NCBI GenBank assembly: GCA_002509225.1
Contig: DAHL01000021.1
Coordinates: 1-5,910 of the forward strand
Reading direction: 5' to 3'
Source of the DNA: Euryarchaeota archaeon UBA102
Lineage (GTDB): Archaea > Thermoplasmatota > Poseidoniia > MGIII > CG-Epi1
Length of the DNA: 5,910 nt
Positions within the stretch are counted from its first letter, which is position 1. The number at the start of each line of letters is the position of its first letter. Of the stretch, positions 1-5,131 are shown one piece after another. The position numbers were made by a program, and so were the translations under genes. The notes below the pieces were generated by a model that had not been told where the DNA came from, did no database searches, and was given only the letters and a program-made list of their open reading frames with translations.

Positions 1-534
1 GTTTTCATCTTGATTGCGATACTATTCATACCCTTTTCACAAATAGTGGCGAAATATTTAGATGAATTAAATCCAATAGTGGGGACAATGTTGTTGTTAA
101 TGGGGATTGTAATGATTACTGGATATGATATAAATTGGATGTTAGACCCGATTAGAGCTATTTGGAATAGAATTACGGGTGGAAGAGACATAGCTGGTGA
201 AAAATCTGAAAGAGGTGGGTTGTCTGGTTTATTCTTCTATGGTTTTGGTTATGGATCAGCAGCAGCAGGATGTATGGCCCCCATATTCCTAGCTCTACTT
301 GCTGCTACAATGAAAGATGGTTTGATTGATGCGATAATTGTGTTTGTTCTATTTTCAATATCTGCAGCAGTATTCATGGTAATATTCACGATACTAGCAG
401 CATACTCCAAAGATACTGTTCTTAATTTGATGAGGGGTTCTGTTGGGCGTATTGAACAAGGTGGTGGAGCAGTAATGATGATTGTGGGAATGTGGTTGCT
501 CTATCAATATTGGAAAGTTGTGTCTGTGTCTTAG
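1..534 (+). CDS. CcdA/DsbD-type cytochrome c biogenesis transmembrane protein, 5'-truncated
   Basis: The gene enters from the left edge: the frame is open from base 1, so its true start lies outside the window and the TTG at 10 is probably internal. About 177 codons are visible. The protein is very hydrophobic, with roughly five membrane segments (numbered from the TTG: about 1-14, 23-39, 72-100, 107-131, 153-168). The key motif is GYGSAAAGCMAPIF at about 81-93, with Cys88, which matches the second conserved Cys-containing helix of CcdA/DsbD membrane domains. In that family two membrane cysteines pass electrons from cytoplasmic thioredoxin across the membrane to extracytoplasmic thiol proteins, for cytochrome c maturation or disulfide repair. 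The first cysteine should lie in the missing N-terminal part. The end is certain: TAG at 532-534, overlapping by four bases the stop of the convergent gene. The family assignment is good; the exact partner protein cannot be told from here. Confidence 0.82.
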   Translation, partial: VFILIAILFIPFSQIVAKYLDELNPIVGTMLLLMGIVMITGYDINWMLDPIRAIWNRITGGRDIAGEKSERGGLSGLFFYGFGYGSAAAGCMAPIFLALLAATMKDGLIDAIIVFVLFSISAAVFMVIFTILAAYSKDTVLNLMRGSVGRIEQGGGAVMMIVGMWLLYQYWKVVSVS

Positions 535-1220
535 TCTTTTTCTATATGATATTGATAATCTAAAGGCCACGGAGGTAGTTCCGGTTCCTCAACGATTTTT
601 GCATTTAGAACTGAAGATAAACCGACTGTGACTATAGTTTTTTCTTTGAAATCACGGCCGGTGTAAAATAAATCATCAATATGGACATCTCTATGGTTGT
701 TCGATTTTTCATCTAAGGGATTATGAACGGTCAAAAGATTTCCTTCAGAGCCCGTTATTACAATCCAATGAGGTATGTCTTCATCATCGCCAAATATTAT
801 TGTTGAAACGAGACAGAGTGGTATTCTTTCATTGGATAATGCTTGGTTGATATCTGTCAAAGTTGGAATTTTAGTTTCATAGGTTGTTTCATTCTGTGCA
901 CAGAGTCTTTGTTGAGCTGTATGAAATATATCTAAAGCTCTTGAATCGAGTTCTAAAACTGATGAAGCGCCTTCCATAATACCCATATCTTTTGCACTGC
1001 TTATGATATGTGGATGAAGGCCTCGTAGAGCTAATGGAGCAGAAATGCCGAAGCGACCGCAGCCTGCAATTTCAATTGTGCTGGTTTCTCTCCACAATTC
1101 TATTTCTAAATCTCTATTCATTTCACTCACATAATCAAAATATTTCAAAACCATGGCAATACACGCGGGGCCGCAGCTGAAATCCATAGTTTGCTGATAG
1201 AATGGAATGGAAAGTTTCAC
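531..1220 (-). CDS. DUF3335-like peptidase C39 family protein (papain-like fold)
   Basis: The 229-residue soluble protein has no signal peptide or membrane helix. The N-terminus carries the C39/papain-type pattern: Gln10 (oxyanion hole) six residues before Cys16 in FSCGPACIAMVLKYFD. It continues with NRDLEIELWRETSTIEI (36-51) and a Gly-rich GCGRFG (53-58), which resemble the DUF3335 branch of C39-like proteins more than bacteriocin-processing C39 domains. The likely catalytic His is His151 in PHWIVITG. The third residue, normally Asp in C39 proteins, is Asn167 in VHNPLD. The start is GTG at 1218-1220. It has no Shine-Dalgarno, but it places the motif block at the usual distance from the N-terminus; the frame is open further upstream. 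The gene lies 40 bases downstream of the archaetidylserine synthase gene on the same strand and ends convergently inside the ccdA-like stop (shared TTAG at 531-534). I infer a cytoplasmic cysteine peptidase or amidase/transferase. The substrate is unknown; a link to lipid synthesis rests on position only. Confidence 0.72.
   Translation of the reverse strand: MKLSIPFYQQTMDFSCGPACIAMVLKYFDYVSEMNRDLEIELWRETSTIEIAGCGRFGISAPLALRGLHPHIISSAKDMGIMEGASSVLELDSRALDIFHTAQQRLCAQNETTYETKIPTLTDINQALSNERIPLCLVSTIIFGDDEDIPHWIVITGSEGNLLTVHNPLDEKSNNHRDVHIDDLFYTGRDFKEKTIVTVGLSSVLNAKIVEEPELPPWPLDYQYHIEKD
537..541 (+). terminator. Possible oligo-T terminator of the ccdA-like gene
   Basis: A run of five T begins two bases after the TAG stop. 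Further T runs follow at 596-600 and 638-643 on the same strand. Archaeal RNA polymerase commonly stops at oligo-T without needing a hairpin. Because the next gene is convergent and overlapping, any terminator has to lie inside that gene's coding sequence. The runs also encode Lys/Glu codons of the opposite gene, so this is only a plausible site. Confidence 0.3.
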
Positions 1221-1243
1221 GAAAGACCAAATAGTGACTGGGC

Positions 1244-1258
1244 AAATAACAGTTATCT
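1244..1258 (-). promoter_or_regulatory. Possible TATA-like element / 11-bp palindrome upstream of the peptidase gene
   Basis: The 40-base gap before the GTG start holds a TATA-like stretch (TTATTT on the minus strand) centred about 27 bases upstream of the start codon. That is the spacing expected for a leaderless archaeal transcript. It overlaps a perfect inverted repeat, ATAAC-A-GTTAT, at 1246-1256. Together with the lack of a Shine-Dalgarno this suggests the peptidase may also be transcribed on its own. The motif is short and AT-rich, so chance is a serious alternative. Confidence 0.25.
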
Positions 1259-1260
1259 TA

Positions 1261-2049
1261 TTATTCGAAGTAATTACCCCATATCATGGCTGGAATCAGT
1301 GCGAAATAAATCATATACAAACCAAAAGCAACATACCACAGCATTTCCCACATAGAGTTCTCAAAGTAGTGAAGGACAATTGTCAGAATCAAGACTAATA
1401 TTCCGAACAATACCGGATTTCTGAAACGGCCCCGGGGCTTAGCATAAGGTATTGTGGTAACAGTAAGAAGAGAGACTAATCCGATAATAAAAGGAATAAG
1501 CACTGAATCATAATCATTGATTATAGAATACTTAATCGATATGACTATTGTGAACATTGCTAGGGCTGGTGTTGGTAAACCAGAGAAGTAGGTGTTCTCT
1601 CCTTGTGTGCCTTTAGTAAACCTAGCAAGCCTCAGAATACTCAGCAAGACAAACATTGTGGCGGCTATGATTGCAACCAGATTTTCTATATTGTAACGGA
1701 AGGCGAATTCTAGATCATCATTAATGAACTCTAGAGCAGGTCCCCTCTCAATATTATAATACAGTGAATAAATCAGTATAGAAGGGGCCATGCCGAAACA
1801 TATAGAGTCAGCTATGGAATCGAGGTGCTTGCCATAATCGTGCTTGGTTCCGAATCTACGGGCCAAGGCCCCGTCCATTCCATCAATAATAGCCGAAAAT
1901 GGTAGTATTATCATGGCAACGATGAAACTCTCGTGAGAACCATCGATGATGTAGGAAATAGCAAGGAACCCCAAGAATGCGCTTGTGAGAGTGGCGATAT
2001 CTGCATAGGAAAGCAAAGTCAGGGGTCTGAAAAATTTATTGAGAGACAA
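1261..2049 (-). CDS. Archaetidylserine synthase (CDP-alcohol phosphatidyltransferase, PssA-like)
   Basis: The enzyme joins L-serine to CDP-archaeol with release of CMP, making archaetidylserine at the membrane. The 262-residue protein contains the complete family signature D-x2-D-G-x2-A-R-x8-G-x3-D-x3-D: Asp56, Asp59, Gly60, Ala63, Arg64, Gly73, Asp77, Asp81. The aspartates bind the divalent metal and the CDP group. After it comes RLARFTKG (140-147) and FSGLPTPALA (155-164), typical of the serine (PssA) branch rather than the glycerol- or inositol-phosphate branches. Six or so membrane helices are visible (about 20-35, 41-55, 82-98, 124-142, 160-176, 183-200, with more hydrophobic segments to the end). 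The start is TTG at 2047-2049, chosen because AAGGAG lies six bases before it. The stop of the upstream decarboxylase is one base away, so the two genes are surely co-transcribed. That neighbour, performing the next reaction, strongly supports serine specificity. Archaeol as the lipid is inferred from the archaeal context. Confidence 0.88.
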   Translation of the reverse strand: MSLNKFFRPLTLLSYADIATLTSAFLGFLAISYIIDGSHESFIVAMIILPFSAIIDGMDGALARRFGTKHDYGKHLDSIADSICFGMAPSILIYSLYYNIERGPALEFINDDLEFAFRYNIENLVAIIAATMFVLLSILRLARFTKGTQGENTYFSGLPTPALAMFTIVISIKYSIINDYDSVLIPFIIGLVSLLTVTTIPYAKPRGRFRNPVLFGILVLILTIVLHYFENSMWEMLWYVAFGLYMIYFALIPAMIWGNYFE

Positions 2050-2050
2050 G

Positions 2051-2884
2051 TCAATCTCCTTCGGCAGTAGCTTCTATCTTTGACAATAAATGTTTGGGTT
2101 CCCCTATTATTTTCTCGTTGACAGATGGTGATAAAGGGGAGGTGAAGATAGCCAATGTCTGACCTGCCAGAACACGATTGCCTTCACTCACCTTGATATC
2201 TATTCCTTCAGCCTTAAATTTTAAATCAACGCGGGAACCAAAGTGAATCAACCCAATTCTCTCCCCCTTAGATATACTAGATCTAGTTTCTAGATAACTT
2301 ACTATACGGCGCACTAGGACTCCTGCAATCTGGGTAATTTTGAAGACGCCTATATCTGTATCTAATTTGGTGACCAATCTCTCATTCTGATCTGAATCTT
2401 TTGAGAAGGCTGGCATATTGCCACCATTTCTATGTTTCTGGGACAGGACCGTGCCATCGATTGGTGATCGATTAACGTGTACATTATGAGGTCCCATGAA
2501 AATTGAAATGTGTATCATTTCATTGTGTTTATCGACCTTCTGGACAAGACCGTCTGCAGGGCTGACTATTCCATCTTGGATTTCACGATACGGGTCTCGG
2601 TAGAAGAAAAGTAGTAAAATGGACAACCCAATCAAAATCAAAGAAGTTAGGTACATCTCCTCGAACGGCAATCCAAGAGTAACCCCATGCTCACGGATAG
2701 AACTGGCGAAGGCACCAAAAAAGAACATAAGAAAACCCAGAATAGTAATGTAAATCACTATGATGGGCATGCCTTTGGCAAATGGTAGGTTGTCACGGTC
2801 GAACAGAAAATATCCTGTGATAAAAAGAAATAATGAACTGATGACAAATACCTCTGCCAGTACTAATAAATCAATTGTCATCAT
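2051..2884 (-). CDS. Archaetidylserine decarboxylase (phosphatidylserine decarboxylase family)
   Basis: The enzyme removes CO2 from the serine headgroup, giving archaetidylethanolamine. Family members cut themselves at a Gly-Ser bond, turning the Ser into the pyruvoyl cofactor of the smaller subunit. Here that site is Gly216-Ser217 in IHFGSRVDL, leaving a beta chain of about 216 and an alpha chain of about 61 residues. Other marks are VSPADGLV (107-114, Asp111), the MGPHNVHVNRSPIDG block (130-144, His136) and QIAGVLVRRIVSYLE (185-199). Asp111 and His136 match the residues that assist self-cleavage in bacterial enzymes. Before the catalytic domain there are three membrane segments (about 5-27, 38-60, 77-95), making the protein (277 residues) longer than the compact archaeal/bacterial PSD-A forms of roughly 200-230. 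The start is one of two tandem ATG codons (2882-2884 or 2879-2881) with no Shine-Dalgarno, as expected for the first gene of a leaderless transcript. It overlaps nothing and sits one base before the synthase gene. Confidence 0.9.
   Translation of the reverse strand: MMTIDLLVLAEVFVISSLFLFITGYFLFDRDNLPFAKGMPIIVIYITILGFLMFFFGAFASSIREHGVTLGLPFEEMYLTSLILIGLSILLLFFYRDPYREIQDGIVSPADGLVQKVDKHNEMIHISIFMGPHNVHVNRSPIDGTVLSQKHRNGGNMPAFSKDSDQNERLVTKLDTDIGVFKITQIAGVLVRRIVSYLETRSSISKGERIGLIHFGSRVDLKFKAEGIDIKVSEGNRVLAGQTLAIFTSPLSPSVNEKIIGEPKHLLSKIEATAEGD
2056..2061 (-). promoter_or_regulatory. Shine-Dalgarno (AAGGAG) deciding the TTG start of the synthase
   Basis: On the minus strand AAGGAG stands six bases before the TTG at 2047-2049. 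It lies inside the last codons of the decarboxylase gene, whose TGA stop (2051-2053) is followed by one base and then the TTG. This is the main reason to accept a rare TTG start and indicates coupled translation of the two genes. Confidence 0.7.
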
Positions 2885-2902
2885 ATTTGGAATAAAACAG
2901 TT

Positions 2903-2912
2903 CTAAAAAAAC
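2903..2912 (-). promoter_or_regulatory. Weak TATA-like T-rich element before the decarboxylase gene
   Basis: The minus strand has TTTTTTTAGA centred about 23 bases upstream of the first ATG (2884), roughly where a TATA element would sit for a leaderless mRNA. No Shine-Dalgarno is present before this ATG. The same T run may instead, or also, terminate the upstream phosphate operon, so the assignment is tentative. Confidence 0.25.
2905..2911 (-). terminator. Oligo-T terminator of the pit-DUF47 operon
   Basis: Seven T in a row on the minus strand, 58 bases past the TAG stop of the DUF47 gene. They follow a weak dyad (CCTC at 2914-2917 on the plus strand pairing with GAGG at 2928-2931, a 4-bp stem with a 10-base loop). 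An oligo-T run of this length is a normal archaeal intrinsic terminator, and it lies between two co-directional units of unrelated function. Confidence 0.5.
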
Positions 2913-2968
2913 CCCTCAGTTAATCTAGAGGTTATTTTTGAGTATCATCTAGCCGAAATAATAGTTGT

Positions 2969-3631
2969 CTATTTTGATATAATAGGTAAAAGGCTGTTGG
3001 CTGCGTGTTCAGCTGCATTAGCTACGTCATCTAGACGTTGTATGAGGCGATACATGTGAACAGCGGCTAAAGGTTCTGCATCTCCATTGGAAAAGACGTA
3101 TTCTGCTGCTTTCGCTTCGACTAAATCGGCTTGATGTTCGAGATCATTCACCCTGCCGATATGCTTGTGCATAACATCTTTTTCTTTGTTGGCGAAGGCC
3201 GATTCCAGAATAATTTCAAATTGACCAACTGTTTTTCGATACTCGTCAACAGTTGCTGTAACTGCTTCGGCTAATTCGAGCGTCAATGATTGTGCTTTTT
3301 TATCAGAATATAAGGTTCTAAATGATAGGATTTCCGTTACGTTCTCAGCATAGTCGGCTATTCTGTCTTGACGTGTGATTAGCTCCAAGAAAACGGGTTT
3401 ATCTACTGCTAAACGGACACTGCCTCGTAGCATGTCTCGTATCTCTGTCTTAATCTTATCTGCTTCCAATTCAGATTTAGATGTTGATTCGATGTGAGTT
3501 GAAATATCGTTGCCGTTACAGGCTTCTTTAACGCATTCATTCATCTTTTCAACTGTTTCGAAAACCTTCTCAGCATGCTCATAATACGATTTGAAAACGC
3601 TTGGGCCTATTCTACTTTCGAATATCTTCAT
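2969..3631 (-). CDS. DUF47 / PhoU-like accessory protein of the PiT phosphate permease
   Basis: The 220-residue, all-helical soluble protein belongs to the PhoU-related DUF47 family, which is regularly encoded beside PiT transporters and thought to control or assist them at the cytoplasmic face. PhoU-type acidic metal-binding repeats are visible: Glu54 and Asp58 in SELEADKIK, Asp89, Asp93 and Glu96 in DRIADYAENV, Glu165 and Asp169 in NDLEHQADLVE, and Asp201, Asp202 and Glu208 in RLDDVANAAEHAAN. I set the start at the ATG at 3629-3631. It follows the pit stop (TAA at 3633-3635) by one base, has GGAGG 12 bases upstream, and gives the usual family N-terminus (MKIFESRIGPS). A longer reading from the ATG at 3671-3673 would add 14 residues, overlap pit by 41 bases and has no ribosome site. 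The gene is surely co-transcribed with pit. The function is inferred from family and position. Confidence 0.85.
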   Translation of the reverse strand: MKIFESRIGPSVFKSYYEHAEKVFETVEKMNECVKEACNGNDISTHIESTSKSELEADKIKTEIRDMLRGSVRLAVDKPVFLELITRQDRIADYAENVTEILSFRTLYSDKKAQSLTLELAEAVTATVDEYRKTVGQFEIILESAFANKEKDVMHKHIGRVNDLEHQADLVEAKAAEYVFSNGDAEPLAAVHMYRLIQRLDDVANAAEHAANSLLPIISK

Positions 3632-3632
3632 C

Positions 3633-5066
3633 TTATAACTCAGCCTCCGACTGAATATCAGCCTTTCGCTCATCCCTTATTGAAGTGTATAAGAGCCAGA
3701 AAATGGCCGATAGGATAATTGTTACAGAGATGATAAATCTGGTTTCATTGAGACCGAATATCATGTAAAGTCCGATTGCACCTAATGAAGCTGCTGGAAT
3801 ACTTGCTACCCAACTTGCGGCAATTTTTCCGAAAACCTTGAAATCGACAGATGATGTTCCTCCTGCCAGCCCAACACCAACCACTGATCCGATTAGTGTG
3901 TGTGTAGTAGAGATTGGAACCGCTAAGAAAGGCATTGAAAAAATTAATACAGTGGTTGCTGCTCCGAATTCAGCGGCGAATCCTCGTGTAGGGGTGATGT
4001 GTGTGATCTTTTTACCTACAGTAACCATAACTCTAGCACCCCAGGTCATCACTCCTAGAGTAATGCCGATACTGCCCAAGAGAATTAACCAAGTTGGTAT
4101 AACTGCTTCAGATTGTAAAACGTTCTGTTCGTGAATTTGCCAAACTGCGGCCATTGGTCCAATTGCATTACTTCTATCATTTGCACCGTGAGCAAAAGCA
4201 ACGTAACAAGCTGTTATGACCTGTAACCAAACGAAAATTTTCTCTACACCTTGATAGCCCGTCTCTTCAAACTCATAATCTCTTAAAATCCAATACAGAA
4301 TAGAACTGGCTATGACAGCAATAAGAAGTGCCAATAGTAAAGAATTAAGGGGCAACCATGCACCTTCTTCAAAAATATTGAAAGTTGTTCCTTCCTTTGC
4401 AGGTAACCAGTTCGCCTTATTGATAAACCCTTCAGCATCTAAACGACTGATTAGACCTTTCATAGCCTTGTATTGAAGGGCTAATCCTAATACGAAAAAG
4501 GTAGGAAGAGCGAGAATTGGTGCCATTATTCTAGATCTTTCCACGGGATTTTCTACATCCATTATGACTTTCTTCACTACGTTAAAAGTTGTGAAAGCTA
4601 GGATTCCTCCTAAAAGAGGAGACGCTACCCAACTCATCACAATTTTAGTTACTACCGCCCAATCTACATGTTCCGGTGCAACATAAAGGCCAATACCGAG
4701 GATACCGCCTACAATACTATGTGTAGTAGAAACAGGTAAGCCGTATTTTGTTGCTGTAGTCAACCATAGTGCTGCTGCAAACATAGCTGCGATAAACCCG
4801 TATTTTAATTCGGTAGAATAAACTGCCAAATCCGCTTCTTCGAAATTTAAAATTCCTTTACGAACAGTATCTGTGACTGCGTCTCCTGCAAAAAACGCGC
4901 CTAAAAATTCAAAAATTGCCGCCGCAATTATAGCATTTCTAAAAGTTAACGCTCCACTACCAACACTAGTGCCCATAGCATTAGCTACATCATTGGCACC
5001 TATGTTCCAAGCCATATATCCTGCAACCAATATGGCCAGGAATATCATCAAATCTAAACCAAACAT
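3633..5066 (-). CDS. pit: PiT-family (PHO4) inorganic phosphate permease
   Basis: The 477-residue membrane protein imports phosphate (usually as metal phosphate or with H+/Na+). It shows the two inverted homologous halves of the family. The first half has NIGANDVANAMG (21-32) and PVSTTHSIVGG (111-121); the second has AHGANDRSNAIGP (292-304) and PISTTHTLIGS (384-394). About ten to twelve membrane helices are visible, with a hydrophilic linker at about 163-180 and another at 203-236. Length is ordinary for an archaeal member. In the second signature the usual Val-Ala after GAND is replaced by Arg-Ser (297-298), which I note as odd. The ATG start at 5064-5066 lacks a Shine-Dalgarno, and a TATA-like element lies about 27 bases upstream, consistent with a leaderless transcript. 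It is the first gene of a two-gene operon with the DUF47 accessory protein and is divergent from an AbrB-PhoU regulator, so control by phosphate is likely. Confidence 0.95.
   Translation of the reverse strand: MFGLDLMIFLAILVAGYMAWNIGANDVANAMGTSVGSGALTFRNAIIAAAIFEFLGAFFAGDAVTDTVRKGILNFEEADLAVYSTELKYGFIAAMFAAALWLTTATKYGLPVSTTHSIVGGILGIGLYVAPEHVDWAVVTKIVMSWVASPLLGGILAFTTFNVVKKVIMDVENPVERSRIMAPILALPTFFVLGLALQYKAMKGLISRLDAEGFINKANWLPAKEGTTFNIFEEGAWLPLNSLLLALLIAVIASSILYWILRDYEFEETGYQGVEKIFVWLQVITACYVAFAHGANDRSNAIGPMAAVWQIHEQNVLQSEAVIPTWLILLGSIGITLGVMTWGARVMVTVGKKITHITPTRGFAAEFGAATTVLIFSMPFLAVPISTTHTLIGSVVGVGLAGGTSSVDFKVFGKIAASWVASIPAASLGAIGLYMIFGLNETRFIISVTIILSAIFWLLYTSIRDERKADIQSEAEL
3644..3648 (-). 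promoter_or_regulatory. Shine-Dalgarno (GGAGG) for the DUF47 gene
   Basis: GGAGG on the minus strand, within the last codons of pit, 12 bases before the ATG at 3629-3631. The spacing is somewhat long but supports the internal ATG over the upstream, overlapping one. Translation is probably coupled to pit. Confidence 0.55.
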
Positions 5067-5086
5067 ATAACTGAGTTGATAAGTGC

Positions 5087-5098
5087 ATAAATAAATAT
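5087..5098 (-). promoter_or_regulatory. TATA-like element of the pit-DUF47 operon
   Basis: The minus strand reads ATATTTATTTAT here, centred 27 bases before the pit ATG at 5066. This is the spacing of TATA box to start site in archaea, so transcription would begin at or next to the ATG. The absence of a ribosome site agrees with a leaderless mRNA. The whole region is AT-rich, which limits certainty about the exact bases. Confidence 0.5.
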
Positions 5099-5118
5099 TT
5101 ACTACGTAAAATATATAT
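5092..5118 (+). promoter_or_regulatory. Promoter region of the AbrB-PhoU regulator gene
   Basis: Upstream of the ATG at 5132 the plus strand contains TAAATATTTA (5092-5101) and AAAATATATATAT (5108-5120). Either could bind TBP. The first would give a leader of under about ten bases; the second would place initiation at or just past the ATG. No Shine-Dalgarno is seen. The exact box cannot be fixed by eye, but a promoter must lie within this short divergent gap. Confidence 0.45.
5098..5110. promoter_or_regulatory. Candidate operator: 13-bp inverted repeat TTTAC-TAC-GTAAA
   Basis: A perfect 5-bp inverted repeat with a 3-base centre, close to the midpoint of the 65-base gap between the divergent pit and regulator genes. 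It overlaps or abuts the TATA-like elements of both. AbrB-domain proteins bind DNA as dimers, so a symmetric site here is a reasonable candidate for control of both directions. A second, low-complexity dyad of 9-bp arms (AAATATATA and TATATATTT, 5109-5130) runs up to the regulator's start codon. The assignment is by position and symmetry only. Confidence 0.35.
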
Positions 5119-5131
5119 ATCTATATATTTA

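Noticed and set aside
1207..1398. Plus-strand open frame of 63 codons
   Set aside because: It lies over the ends of the peptidase and synthase genes on the opposite strand, has no recognisable motif and no start signal.
1261..2049. Alternative reading of the CDP-alcohol transferase as a glycerol- or inositol-phosphate enzyme
   Set aside because: The RLARF and GLPTPA motifs and the adjoining decarboxylase gene point to serine as acceptor.
3632..3673. Longer N-terminus for the DUF47 protein (start at 3673)
   Set aside because: It would overlap pit by 41 bases and has no ribosome site. The ATG at 3631 has GGAGG, sits one base past the pit stop and gives the usual family N-terminus.
3838..4134. 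Plus-strand open frame of 98 codons
   Set aside because: It is antisense to the well-conserved second half of pit; its composition mirrors that gene and no domain is visible.
4873..5070. Plus-strand open frame of 65 codons
   Set aside because: It is antisense to the pit N-terminal signature region, with nothing of its own to support it.
5109..5130. AT-repeat dyad (9-bp arms) as a specific operator
   Set aside because: It consists almost only of alternating A and T, where such symmetry arises easily by chance. Kept only as a comment to the stronger repeat at 5098-5110.
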